DNA of 64,000 nt. Origin: Coriaria nepalensis. Lineage: Eukaryota; Streptophyta; Magnoliopsida; Cucurbitales; Coriariaceae. The DNA lies in contig CP114483.1 in assembly GCA_027186245.1 (NCBI GenBank), forward strand, positions 3,606,001 through 3,670,000, given 5' to 3'. Of this stretch, positions 11,118 to 28,071 are shown piece by piece. The notes under the pieces are model-generated. The model was not told the origin of the DNA, did no database searches, and saw only the letters and a list, made by a program, of their open reading frames with translations. The first letter of the stretch is position 1. Every line of letters starts with the position of its first letter. The position numbers and the translations under genes were made by a program.

Positions 11118-11959
11118 ATGGCCTCCTTATCTCTCCTCTCACCTCCTTCTCTCTCCTCCTCTCATCGCACTTCATCCTCCGCACGCCCAAGTCCCTCGCT
11201 CTCCGCACTCACAGTTACCGCCCTCTCTGCGTCCAATCCCGCGCAGTTCCTTCTCTCACTCAAGACGAGCTCAAGAAACTTGCAGCCGATAAAGCTGTTG
11301 AGTATGTCAAGAGCGGAATGGTCCTCGGCCTCGGTACTGGCTCCACTGCCGCTTTCGTCGTCGCTAAGATCGGCGAGCTTCTCAAGACGAATCAGTTGAA
11401 AGACATTGTCGGAATCCCTACCTCGAAGCGCACGGAGGAGCAGGCTCGACAATTAGGTATTCCGCTTTCTGTGCTGGATGATCATCCTCATCTCGATCTT
11501 GCGATCGATGGAGCGGATGAGATCGATCCGGATCTTAATCTGGTTAAAGGAAGAGGCGGAGCTCTGTTGAGAGAGAAAATGGTGGAAGCTGCGTCGGAGA
11601 AGTTCGTTGTGGTGGCTGATGAGACGAAGTTGGTGAACGGATTAGGTGGAAGTGGACTCGCGATGCCGGTTGAAGTGGTACAGTTTTGCTGGAAGTATAA
11701 TCTGGTGAGGCTTCAAGATCTATTCAAAGAAGAAGGAGTTGAAGCGAAGTTGAGATTGGATGGAAATGGAAAACCGTACGTGACTGATAATTCGAATTAC
11801 ATAGTGGATTTGTATTTCAAGACTCCGATCAAGGACGCTCTGTCAGCAGGAAAAGAGATTTCTGCGTTTGAAGGCGTAGTTGAGCATGGACTGTTTTTGG
11901 ATATGGCCACGGCGGTGATCATTGCCGGAAGCAATGGAGTTGACATGAAGACCAAATGA
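11118..11959 (+). CDS. RPI3: chloroplast ribose-5-phosphate isomerase A, frame broken near start
   Basis: RpiA interconverts ribose-5-phosphate and ribulose-5-phosphate in the Calvin cycle and the plastid pentose phosphate pathway. Family motifs are all present: GLGTGSTAAF, GIPTSKRTEEQAR, IDGADEIDP (catalytic Asp region), KGRGGALLREKM, VVADETKLV and YVTDNSNYI. The gene is intronless and stops at 11957-11959. The best start is the ATG at 11118 (context AACAATGGCC, MASLSLL as in Arabidopsis RPI3). That ATG lies in a different frame from the enzyme: its own frame ends at 11399, while the catalytic frame is open back to about 11054 without any ATG before GMVLGLG. The transit-peptide text seems to pass from one frame to the other in the TC-rich stretch 11140-11175. 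A one-base assembly error, a real null allele or non-AUG initiation would each explain this. Confidence 0.9.
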
Positions 11960-12439
11960 TTCCGGTGAGATTGAAAAAGTTCCCCCTCTTTTTTGTATTG
12001 TTGTTGTTCATTGGTATTTAATATGGTTATACTGAGCTCGTTTTCTAATAACACTACTGAGGAAAAGTGGTAAAATGTTGATTTATTGAATATGAATTCT
12101 ATCGAATCAACTTGGGTTTTGTGTTCTTCAATCCGTACTTGATCATGTCGTGCATTTAAAATCAATGAAAATAATATCTGTGAAAATTGATTAGAATGGA
12201 GAAGATGATGATCATACAAGTCATAAGTGTAAAAGAAGAACCAAGTATAGATTGAGTAATAAGAAGGTTTTCTGAAACTGTTTTTAGGTACTTGTTTACT
12301 TCTTCTACACTGTTTCAGTTATTCTCTTCCCCTCTTAATCTTATCATTGCTGTCATTGAATTGTATTCTCCTTAATCCGAATTGACCGAACATCTTCGTG
12401 AAAAACTGAATTTAGGGTCTTCTCTATTTGTTTCTCCGA

Positions 12440-12662
12440 AGTGATTACTCCAAATGGAAAGAAAATTTAGTTGACATGTTCGGGTTGGATGAACTGGAGA
12501 AACAAAAGGAAGCTCTTGATTTCGGGTTTTCATTTCCCAAAACCAAATTGGATTGACGAAAAATCGAGCAAGAAGGAGAGGGAAAGTGAGAAAGCTAATG
12601 ATAGTGACTCTAGTGAAGGCAAATACAGGTATAAGAAATTGAAGGTGCTTATAACTCCATAG
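12440..12662 (+). other. unidentified coding-like fragment
   Basis: About 220 bp downstream of RPI3 reads as acidic, lysine-rich protein in two adjoining frames: one with DMFGLDELEKQKEALDFGF (about 12475-12530), the other with KSSKKERESEKANDSDSSEG (about 12555-12615). No start, splice context or known family is evident. It could be a worn gene fragment or chance. Confidence 0.25.
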
Positions 12663-12860
12663 AGCTTAGCCAAGAAATGTAGATGCAGTAATAAATCATT
12701 TCTATTAAGTTTTTTACAAAACAGTCATTCTCTAGCAATGATCATATATACAAGTATATGAGTCATTATATTTATTTGTATACAAACCAAATTCACACAG
12801 GAAAAATATTGTGGTAGAGGAAAAACAGTAACTACATCAGATGAATTCATAGACGATCCT

Positions 12861-14661
12861 CTACTTCCAGAAAACCAGAGCCAAAGACATTATAGATATA
12901 ACTCCCAGCTGAAACTTTCCTGGAAGAAATGTGCTTGCTGCAACACAACAACAATAAGCAAGAATCATAAACTTTGTGAATAAAAGAAAAATAAGTTAAG
13001 AAATGGACAAATTTTTATTAGACTCACTGTAAATTGATTCATTATAAATTGTTTTATTTTTAGATCAAATTGCAGTTCATATATTTTTTTCGTTTTCAAT
13101 GAATTTGACTGGAAGGTATGTTGACATTTTCAAAGCCAAGTCAACATCATGATTGTGTTATCATTATTAGATTAGAATAATATTAACTAGACTAGGTATG
13201 TGTGTTCTTGTGAATTAACATTTAGTAAGAATAAGTTGTATTATACCTTTTAAACAAGTTCGTAATGGAGCAAAAAAGGAACCACAAAAGTGACAAGGGG
13301 GTTAGGTGTCATGGAATTGACCCACCCAACATGTTTACTGTAAAACTATTAATAAGTATTAACTGCTAATACTGAGGGTAATTACGAGGGTGGGTAGTAG
13401 GAAGTGTTGACTTAAAGAGAAAATTTGTAAGGATTTAGATGATGGAGGGTTTGGCTAATGTTATTTTAGGTGCATGTAAAAAGTTTTTATGTGGAAAAAA
13501 TGGTAAAAAATTGAATATAGTAAAGCTTGTGGGAGCATTACCGTATTGCCCCCAATTTGGATCCTAATATCATTTATCATATCAGGTCTTATAGATCGTC
13601 ATAATTGATTGGATAGAGGTGAGTCCATCCAAGAATTGCTATATATATATATATATATATATATAGAACTATTATCTCCATTTGCTAATTAGTAATTGAA
13701 TATCACCTTGACCAGTCCCATTATTAGAACTATTATCTCCTCCTGAGGTTGAATTAGCAACTTTGATCCCTAAGTTTGCACAATCTGATCCAAGTGTACC
13801 TATACATATGAAGAACCAATATATGATTAATGCTAATTAATCAAATTAGATAATAATTAAGATAATTAATAAACCAAATGGGCATGTATCTTGTGTTCTT
13901 ACATTGACTATAGCAAGGGAAAACAGAGGTGTCAAGAAGATTAGAGTAGCCTGAATTGCATTGACAACTGTGTGTATGGGCATAGCTTTGATTCTTTACA
14001 CAAGTACCATCTCCACAGTATACCCAGTAGCAAGCTATTTAAATTAACATTAAAATTTTACACAGAAATATATTTTTTTTTAATTAATTATAAATAATTA
14101 CAATTAAAAATAGAATTTTGTTTTTTTTTTGTTTTTTAAGGAATTATTACGATCAAAGGCAGATATATTGAATGGAACTGGCTTGTCAGCAGGAACAGGA
14201 GGAGGAGCAGGCTGGCAGCTGTAGTTAAGGGTACCTGGAAAAAATCATAATAATAATTTGTATTTGAATATGATAGACAGGGGAGAGAGAGAGAGAGAGA
14301 GAGAGAAGAAAAAGGAAATTACAGTTGGGAATGACACAAGGGAGGAAGGTAAAATCATCATCATCGGTGCTGTTTCCAGTTCTCTGCCACCCAGAATCAC
14401 ATTCACATACAAACCCAAGAGCAGCACTTGTGTTTGCTTTGCATGTTCCTCTGCCACAGTTCACTTCTTTACACAATTCCTCTGCAAATATAGATTTATT
14501 ACTCAAATCAGTCACCCCAATTCATATGAGAGAGAGAGAGAGAGAGAGAGAGTACCATAGACAGGCTCAAGAGAAGAAGGTATGTCTGCCATCACAGCAG
14601 CCATCGGAAGAACAAGGACAAGAACAGATAGCAAGCTCATGATGGAAGTAGAGAAGGCCAT
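12861..14661 (-). CDS. secreted EGF-like cysteine-rich protein, likely GPI-anchored
   Basis: Six exons on the minus strand give one 216-codon frame: 14661-14556, 14481-14323, 14234-14151, 14034-13903, 13799-13707 and 12937-12861. A signal peptide covers residues 1-25 (MAFSTSIMSLLSVLVLVL start, cut near MADIP). Two EGF-like modules follow, CKEVNCGRGTC...CECDSGW (about 39-67) and CYWVYCGDGTC...CQCNSGY (about 118-143). They are joined by a proline-rich link (PAPPPVPADKP). The C-terminus has a Ser/Asn/Gly-rich stretch and then a hydrophobic tail (FQLGVISIMSLALVFWK), which suggests GPI attachment and an outer plasma-membrane location. Such plant proteins are often annotated as notch-like by EGF similarity alone; function is unknown. 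Exons 1, 2, 3 and 5 end in a one-base phase. Confidence 0.85.
14284..14552. repeat. two GA microsatellites flanking EGF exon 2
   Basis: GA/AG dinucleotide runs lie at about 14284-14306 and 14529-14552, one in each intron beside exon 2 of the EGF-like gene. On the transcribed strand they read as CT runs; the first is close to the donor of intron 1 (GTACTCTCTC). Confidence 0.8.
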
Positions 14662-15427
14662 TGTATGTTCTGTTCTATTAGAAAAGAGAACTAAGGTTGT
14701 GTCTATATATATAAAATCAATACTCTAATCATGATCTATATAATATGTATTACATAATTACACAACAGTTTGAAGTTTTCTTCATAGAAGCTTCACGGTA
14801 GACTTTTTTTAATAACATCTAATTACTTGCACTACAGGCTACTTCAGCTAACTACAGTTTTCCTTTCCAATTTTTTTTTTTTCTTTTTTTTTTTTTTTAA
14901 AAAAAAATTAAACCAAATCTATCATCTTATGTTTCGCACTAACAGAGGGACACATTTGAATTTTTATATTCTTTTTCAAGTGTTTTCTAGAAGATGTCAA
15001 ATATTCAAATAATGAAGCTAGGATTCTTACACACAGACTTCTTACAACAGTACAGGGCATAGCAGTTAGCAAACGAGCTTCACGCCATGTCCAAGAACTA
15101 TATGTGTAAGTATTCACTTGCTAACATATTACTACTTTACTAGCTGAGTTACTCAAAATACGTTGTTTTTAAGATACTTGACAGTCTGTATCAAAATTTT
15201 AAACAGTACAAATTTTGATATGATATAATTATGTAACTTAAATATATAATATATGATATAATTTAAATATTAAGAAAACTGGAGAAAATTATACAAATAG
15301 ATGTACAGTAATTTTTTTTAATAATTTTTTTTAATTTAAATATGATTACAGTACTAATCAAGGTTAGTTATTGGTGCGAAAGTGTCTAATGGAAACTTCT
15401 AGTGTAGTAACCTTTGACAAAACTTTC

Positions 15428-15458
<31 letters not shown>

Positions 15459-15920
15459 TATTTTTTTTCCCTTCGAAGAATTTCTACGCGTTGCTATTAT
15501 CAACTAACAATATTTGACAAGGGGCCAAAGAACAATAAAAAATCTTCGTAATGTTGAATGTTGAGTTGGTGTCGTCTTCATGAGTATTGAGTACTATCAT
15601 GTCTTGTCTAAGTAGTCCACCCATCGGCGGTGGGACCCACATGCTGATACAGCACCAATGTGGCAATGCCAAATAGCTGCAGAAGAACAAGATCAAATCA
15701 GGATGAAATAGTTGCTTTCATACTAAACCATTATCTATGTATGACAGTGGCAAATGGCTACAGGAGAGACTTAAGTCTGCAGGCCATAACCTAAAACGGA
15801 CAACAACAAAAAGACCAAAAAAAAACATTACTCTTTGCAGTAACAAGTCAAAAATCCATGCATACAAAATCAACATCTTCTAAACCCACATAGCACATCT
15901 GAAAGCGTGATAGAATTGAT
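14662..15920. other. intergenic between divergent EGF-like and IQD genes
   Basis: AT-rich spacer holding T/A runs at 14870-14910 and a TA repeat at about 15428-15459. It must contain the promoters of the two divergent genes. No other gene is supported. Confidence 0.4.
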
Positions 15921-17539
15921 ATGGGAAAGGCAAACAAATGGATCATCAACTTCTTACTAGGAAGAAAGAAGGAAGAAAGAAACAAGAAGAAAAAGAAGAT
16001 TAGTAATGATCATGTTACTGATTCTTCTTTTCCTGATCATGATCAGGATCAGAGTGATAGTACTAGTACTCAATTAGCTATTGTGAATACTAGTACCCCA
16101 AAGATATTGAAGCTAAGATGGAGCTTCGGAAGAAAATCCGGCAAAAAAGTAGCGACAGCTCATAAGATTTCTCTGTCCGTCGAATCGATCGATACGAGCA
16201 AACTACAACTTAAGCAGTTAATAACAGAATCCGATCAGGCCGAACAGAATCATGAAGGAATATTGCACAATTCTTCACCATCACTACATGATTATAATAA
16301 TGCGTTACATATTGCCGCTACAAAGATTCAGGCCGTCTTTCGTTCTCATTTGGTACAAACTTTTCTTACCATCATTTTGTTCTTTCCCGACAGTGTAATC
16401 ATTTTATCGATATATTGTTTGATTCGTTTTTTTTTTTCAACATTATAAGTTTTCTAGATTACCGGAACCTTTAACACGGTTTCGGAAATCCATAAAACCA
16501 GGTTTCGTAAGTTCATCATATAATATTGTTTTTGCCACATCAGGCTAGAAGGGCATTGCATGCTTTAAGGGGACTAGTTAAGATACAAGCACTGGTAAGG
16601 GGTCATCTTGTTAGGAAACAAACAGCTGCTACCCTAAGAGGAATGCATGCTTTAATGGCCATTCAAGTTCGAGCTCGGGTTCATAGAATTCAAATGGTGG
16701 AAGATGAAGAAGAAGAAGAACGCAGCCTTCTCCAAGGAAGGGGACTGTCTCATGATGACAACTACTACAGAAATATGCAAATTGTAAGTAATTAACTTTC
16801 CTTCTTTTTCTACCTGGCCAAACAAGAAGTTACAATAATCAAATCAATATTTACTAAACATATATATGATATGATTAGGAGAGATTGGATATGAATCTGA
16901 ATAGAGCAAGGGAATCAATGAAGAGCAAGAGTGACTACATCAACCAATCTCAAATTGCAAGGATAGAGCATGAACTGACAACTTATTATTCAAGGAAAAA
17001 ACGTTCCATCTCAAAGGGAAATCCTTTCCCTTTCGGAGAGGATTTCATTTCCTCGCAACCGAACAGTCCTTATCTGGCTATGCCAAAACTAAACCCTGCA
17101 AAACACTCATCACATTTTGATCATGGCCAGGTCGAGTACTTAGACCCTCTACCAAATTACATGTCTAATACAAAATCATCACGGGCCAAGGCCCGGTCAC
17201 AGAGCGAACCAAAGCAACGTCCTGGCCAGCAGCCGAAAGACAAGAAAGTCAAATCGATGAGCCGAATGAATCTTCCCCAGGACGAGAAAATGCATAACTC
17301 GTCGGAAATTTTAAGTAAAGAGTCTTGGTTTATGAAGTTGTATAGACAAACAAGATCTTCCAAAGAAAGAAACCATGCTACCAATATCAGAGCAATGAAT
17401 AGTCATTCAGATTATTATGACAAATCTCATATTGCCTTTGAGGTATGACAAATCAATGTTCTTTCTTTAATCAACTTTTTTGGAGCATTTAACTTAACAT
17501 TGATTTTATTCATTGCAGTCCCCCTTGGCTCTGTTCTGA
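15921..17539 (+). CDS. IQ67-domain (IQD) calmodulin-binding protein
   Basis: Exons are 15921-16352, 16544-16783, 16879-17442 and probably 17519-17539, giving about 418 aa. The N-terminus [17 protein letters not shown] is the typical IQD start. The IQ67 region begins with [20 protein letters not shown] and continues [14 protein letters not shown] and [11 protein letters not shown], spanning the first intron at the conserved phase-0 position after SHL. Downstream are basic, serine-rich tracts and the family's short C-terminal block [13 protein letters not shown] proteins bind calmodulin through IQ motifs and act as scaffolds on microtubules and membranes. The end has two options: reading through gives FEV-stop at 17446-17448, whereas splicing at GAG|GTATGA to 17519 gives FESPLALF. 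It resembles the IQD22-24 group, but the exact paralogue is unsure. Confidence 0.92.
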
Positions 17540-18124
17540 TTTCTAAAGATTCTGGACCAAACGTAGATTCCAAATTTGAGCAGAGACTAATGAGATGCAT
17601 GGTTCACTCCTCGATTATAGATTTAGTACATATTAAATACTATGCATATCATACATTTGGAGAGATCTCAGCCATTTGTCTCCTATTTGAGCACGCTAAA
17701 AATGAGCCGATGACTTCCAAAAAAATTGATGTAGGATGCGGCGCATTTTTGGGCCTTGGATGGGAATCGAACAACTGAAATATTTCTAAGAACGACATGA
17801 AAACTAGTATTATTTGCTTGAATTAGGTATGAAAAAAGGCACGTATATATATATAGGTAATATTTATTGAGACAAATGTTACGATGATCAGTTTTATGAT
17901 ATTGTATCACAATACAACTCCGTCCAATTTGCTACCATAAAATACAACTTCTATTAGCCATCTCAAAATGTGTCAAAATGACCAAATTTTACCCAATAAG
18001 ACGAAAAAAAAGGAACAATGCCTAAGTCCCCATTTGCTTGAAAGTCATCATCTATAAATTAGCATTTCTTTCCCCCTAACCCCCTACCCAAAAGTAAAAA
18101 CATCTCTTACCGTTAGACAACTTT
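17540..18124. other. spacer between convergent IQD and NEK genes
   Basis: Holds the 3' UTRs of both genes. No separate gene, RNA or repeat is supported. Confidence 0.5.
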
Positions 18125-22680
<4,556 letters not shown>

Positions 22681-22719
22681 TTTGATCTTTATTGTTTTCG
22701 TGCTTTCTTTCTTTCTCCC

Positions 22720-25700
22720 CTTTTCTTTTTCTCTTTGGCTGTGAGTAGGCTACAAGAACATTATGTCAGACAGAGAGAGAGAGAGATAGAACTGTAATAA
22801 ACAGGCCCTTAGAGAAATTTAGCTTTACCCCATGACTTCCTACTTAAAAAGTAGATACCTTCAAAACTTTGTCAAAACAAATATGAGCCCTCCAAATTTC
22901 CAAGAAACTAACTATGACCCCCAAAAAACATTAATTTTGAACGGAATGGGTCACGTGAGTTAAATCCTCCCATCCCGACCCGCAGCTCCACCATTGCTAG
23001 AGTTTTCCTTCTCCTTCTACCTCTCCTACAAAATGGGTTTCAAACCCAATTTTCGAATCAAAGAGAGACACTGACAAAATTATGGCGGTGGATGGAAATA
23101 AGAAACAGGTTGATGGGAAGTACGAATTAAATCACCGATTTACAATATTTTTTTTTTTTCTTATTTTCTCCCCCATATCATAATTCATAATATATTTTGC
23201 ATCAAATCATCAATTTCATTACATTGAGTTGACTTGAGACATGTTCAATTTGACTTTAATCAAAAGTAAGTCTATAAGCTTAGGACTTCTTAACTGCTGG
23301 TTGTATTCTTCAAAAATACATTAGATATAGATATATGTAATTATACAAATCTAATCAAAGTGAAAAAGTTGTGGGGTTCAACTAAAATGGAGGCGCTACA
23401 TCATTTGTAATGAAATTATTATATATAATTTATATATATATATATATATACTATATATACTATCTATATATCTCTGTAAGTACTACTGGACCCAGCTATA
23501 TGAGATGATACCGTAGAAATCATATAATATTCAATTTATATTTTATATATATGGATGGAAGGGAGAAAACCGACCAAATGCGAAATAAAAAGGTGGGTCC
23601 CCACACTATCCTGGATCATCAAAACATATTGAAATTACCAAAAAGCCCACACTGCTTTCTCAAGTGCCGACAAGACGTTGAGCGGTTCTTTGGAGTCTTT
23701 TTGGAAGCGCCGTGTCGTCCGTGTCAGAGTAGTAGGGTCACACATAGTACAATACTACAAGAGAAATTTGTTCTTGTTTGGATAAATCAGGTTAATCATG
23801 TTCCTCAACCGGATTAGTGTTAATCCTCATCTCATTTTGAATGAACTGTTAAAATGATAAAAGAATAAAGTTTCATTCATCATTCGAGATGTTATCTTAT
23901 ATAAACTCGTGAATCAAAACACCTTAAAACTGATATCATAATAGTGTCACAATATATGAGTTCCAGCTGGGCACCTCCGGCTGTGATCGTGCAGATACGG
24001 GAACCATCCGATTAAATCAAATATCAGGCACCGAACTCACCTTTACCCTGTACATATATGATTATAAACTAGTTGAAGATTAGTTTGAAATTCTCTTTTT
24101 TGCCGGTGGGGAATAGGTTAAGGCAGCCACATTTTATGGTACTAAGTATAGATACATGGTTGACTTGAGGATACATAGTTGTAGTTTGGTTAATGTCATG
24201 GGTACCATGACAAAAATCCAGGCATGCTGGCTGCATCATACACTTTGCCCAAACACACCAAGTTCTCTAGATCATAATTTTGTATCCAACAATGAGGTGC
24301 TTGGGGAAGGAATGGGTGTATGTAATAATTTATCTATGAAAAAAAAGTAATAATTTGGATAGAAACCTCAAATTCACGTGTTAAAAGGGTCATCAAACAA
24401 TACCTTTTTTGTGAATCTACTTGAATGCTATAAAATAAGTCATAGTTGGGTTGCGACTATGGGTAACAACATTAAACGTGGGTCCACTAAAAAACATACT
24501 ATTGGATTGCCACACCACTTCTATATGTAACACCACTTCACATGAAAAAATATATTATATTATTTATCATATAATAAAATTTCGAGGGTTACAAATATCC
24601 GTTAAGAACGTTTCAGACTCACCTTGTGGGGGGTGGTGCGTACACCAGAGATGATGAACTTCATACCCACTTACCTTATACATCTGCTAGTCTCATCATT
24701 ACACATGTTTGGTTAATAGAAATTTTGTTATTACTTGTACCCTAATGTGTTATCAACTTTGTTTTTTATAACATAAAATTGCATCCACATGCGTATCATG
24801 ATTTGTGTGCTATAAAGATTGCTTGTAATTGAAATAATAAAAATAATAATAAATTAAATTAAATTGAAAATATAGTCCATTAATTAAAAGGGAGAAAGGG
24901 AGAGGAGGGAAGGGAAGGGCCCAACACAAAACTAATCAAAAGGCCCATAATCTTTTTATTTGATTTGGGCTTCGCTTTCAATAAGAGTGTATTGGTGGGC
25001 CTCTTTTACTTATAAGATCCCTCCTCCAAAAAACAAAAAAAAAACAAAAAAAATAGTATGTAAAAAGTCAACTTTTTTGAAGTCAAGTGTCTGAGTGTGT
25101 GACAAATGCATGGATCATGGATGCATCATGTCTCATTTGTGAGGCGTTGGATGAGTGTGGGGGCCACAGTTGTTAGGAGTAAGGACCACCACCGTGGATG
25201 GAGTTATTAGGTAGCTAAGGAAAGGGACAAGAAGTGGTTGCAGAGTGCAGGGGTGGGGGCGGCTGTGCAGTGCAGACCATCACATGAGATGTTGATCTGC
25301 GGCAGTGGATCGATCGCTCACAGTAATTAGTAATTTATAATTATTAGAAAAAAAAAAGGAAAGAAGGAAGGAGGGAAGGGAGACATTCATTTATACATGG
25401 GTGAGGGATAATTTCTTAATTTGGTCGAGAGAGCATGTGGCGGGACCCACTACTTCAGACTATGCCATGTTCGTGTTGTTGTCAGTTGCATGCAATGCAT
25501 GGATGCATGAAAAATTACTCTTGGTAGATTAATCATATTGTGGTCTAAAAAAAAAAAAATATTTTCGTCACTGAAAATAATCTTAATCTAACCAATTGAA
25601 TAAACAAGTAATTGCAATGAAAATTGGTCTCCTTTCTCAAATTGTGTCGGTGCCAACTAGCAAGAGCGTATACTATAGATTACAAGTTTTGGCATATATT

Positions 25701-25800
25701 CATTCTAAGAACAAACATATAGATTACAAGACATGTTCCTACTTAATTCTAATTACCCAAGATAAGCTAGATCATGTCATTAGACTTAAGCTGCAAATTT
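22720..25800. other. intergenic, no gene seen
   Basis: Three kilobases of spacer with a TA repeat at about 23425-23450, a G/A-rich stretch at 24890-24920 and several GGCCCA/TGGGCT elements near 24920-25000. Short frames at 23551-23817, 24156-24350 and 25596-25802 have no family or splice support. Part of the right end (about 25810-25960) is likely 3' UTR of the trihelix gene. Confidence 0.4.
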
Positions 25801-25964
25801 AATAATTAATTACAATTCAAATCCAAAAACTAGAGTCTAGATCTTTTACTAAAACCACATTACCTTGAGCTGCAACTAACGACGCCTTTTCTGTAGAATA
25901 ACTTTCAGGGTAACATGTGATTAGAAGAAGCACTTTGCGAGTTTGACGTCGGAATGGTTTCTGG

Positions 25965-28071
25965 TTATGCCGGGGAACTTTCATGAGGCAGCTGATCCGG
26001 ATCATCGACGAGTTTTGCTTGATTGTATAAAGTGCTTAGTTGATGAAAATAAGGGCAAGTTCTTGAATCAAAAGACCTCTTCTTGTTGGCATCTTTGGTT
26101 TTCCTAAAGTACTTGTTTATGTTCTCCCACTTTTCCTTACACCTCTTTGCACTTCTCTCATAACCCAATTCCAACATTCCTTGAGAAATTCTCTCCCATA
26201 ATGGAGCCTTTAGCCCTTCCTTTTCTTCAGTACCATTGTTGATGTTACTATTGTTACTAGTGTTAGCATTGCATCTTAAGTTTATCAATGCCAACACTTC
26301 ATCTTTTGGCCATCTCTTTCCAATACTTTCTAATTCAGCCTTCTCATGATTGGAATTAGGGCTTTGAGATATTTTTTTAATTGAAATTGGAGATGGGTTT
26401 GATTGGTTCCTTTTAGTATTGGGAGAAGAATTAGGGTTTTGTTGATTGGATGAAATGGGTACTTTTGTTGACTTAGGGTTTTGAGGATCTACGGTTTTGG
26501 TTGAACTTTTTGGAATCACTTTTTGGGGATCTTTTTCATTCCTTCCTCTAAAGTATTCACGAGTTTGATCTAAGGGAATCGAAGCAAATTGTTTCAAAAA
26601 TTCAATGATTTTAGCTTGTCTATTACCTTCAATTTCTTGCTCATTTACCATGATATCAAGCTCTTGATTCATCCTATCAGTCTCTTGTTTCCTCCAAGCT
26701 TCTTCTTCTGCAAGCTTCCCTTCATCTCGCCTCACCATATCTTCAAGAAGCTTACTATGCATCTCCTCTTGTTGTTCCATCATTTTCTTCACCACACCCT
26801 CACAAAAACCCATCAACATCTCAAGACTCTTCTTCTTCCTCTTCTTGCTCCTCGACACTTCCACCACTTTCACCTCCTCAACTACTTTTTTTCCATCCGA
26901 CAATTTATCGTGGTTTCGCGAATCTTCTAACACTTCCAAATCTGTCGACTCGTGTCCCTCGTTGTCTTCTTCTTCTTCTTCTAGTCTTTCATGTTCATTT
27001 GGCAACTTTTCCATTAATATATTTCTGTTCTTTTCTGCCCCAACATGAGAATTATCATTCACATTATAGAATTTCTCTTCTAGCTCATCGAAAAGCCTAC
27101 AATTCTTGCTGAAATTGATGTTGTCATTGAAGTATCTGCTTTCTTCTTCAAACCTCTCCTTGCATTTCTCGGCACTTCTTTTGAATCCCATCTCTCCTAG
27201 CTTCCTGCATCCACTTGCATATGATCATCTATAAATTTACGCTCAAACTAGCACAAACCAATCTAATTATGTAGAATGAGTAAAGGACTGTTCACTTTTA
27301 ATTACAGTCCATCGACATTTAGTCCAATCAACTATTGATGTCACGTCAACTAATTAATTAGTACATAAACATGTTTGATCCAAGTGCTAATTACGTGATT
27401 GATGCTAATTAGTGGGGGCAAGTACGTACTCTTAGAAAATCTAAGACGAACATTTTCAAAAATCTTGCTTGATTTACACCAATATATAAATATTGAAAAG
27501 AATCAGCAAAAGCGAATCAAAAAAATTGTTCAATTTTGAGTTGAAAGCTAAGAAAAAGACAAATTAAGAAGTTTATACGTGTAGTTAAAGTATCCATCAA
27601 TGAATTTGCGCTTAAATATATAGATATTTACCTTGAAACATATTCCCAAGTAAAATCTGGGGACCAATTCTCCATGCCAGATCTAATCCTCAAAAGAGCA
27701 AGATCTTCATCACTACTCCATGGATGATGATGAGTACTAGATCTGTGTCTCTCATGAATACTTGTCTCCAAATTCATGGAAACGTCCAAGCTGGTGCTGT
27801 TCTCTTCTTTGTGATGATGATCATCACGATAAGCATGGCCATTGCGAATTTTATGGGCTAGTGGAGCTTGGAGAGGTACTATGGGTAATTGAGATAAATT
27901 AGGGTTATATAGACCAAGCGGAGAAGGAGAGTTGCCGTTGTTGTTAAGATCAGAAACTGTACTAGAACTATGGATATGGAAATTAGAGAGTGGAAGCTGC
28001 TGATTAGAAGCTGATAAATTTCTTGAAGCTATCATCATGAATTGGTATAGTTGATCTGATCCTTCAAACAT
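25965..28071 (-). CDS. GT-2-like trihelix factor (PETAL LOSS-like)
   Basis: Two exons (28071-27632 and 27204-25965) join inside the first trihelix to give 559 aa. The N-terminal trihelix starts HPWSSDEDLALLRIRSGMEN (about 115-134) and ends CKERFEEESRYF; the C-terminal trihelix starts KRWPKDEVLALINLRC (about 440) and ends CKEKWENINKYFRK. Between them lie acidic tracts, a basic nuclear signal (SRSKKRKKKS, about 265) and a Glu/Gln-rich coiled-coil region, the usual GT-2 layout. These factors bind GT elements in promoters. The wording ENWSPDFTWEYVSRKLGEMGFKRS is closest to PETAL LOSS, which limits growth between sepals; AT3G10000 (EDA31) is a related alternative. It lies outside the Arabidopsis order shared by its neighbours. 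Confidence 0.92.

Noticed and set aside
11162..11452. 96-codon minus-strand frame over RPI3
   Set aside because: Shadow of the GC-richer RPI3 coding sequence; no family similarity.
11797..12219. 140-codon minus-strand frame
   Set aside because: Overlaps the RPI3 end and 3' UTR in antisense; no start context, domain or splice support.
14258..14642. Plus-strand frames over the EGF-like gene
   Set aside because: They arise from GA repeats and antisense of cysteine-rich exons; the minus-strand exon model is in phase throughout.
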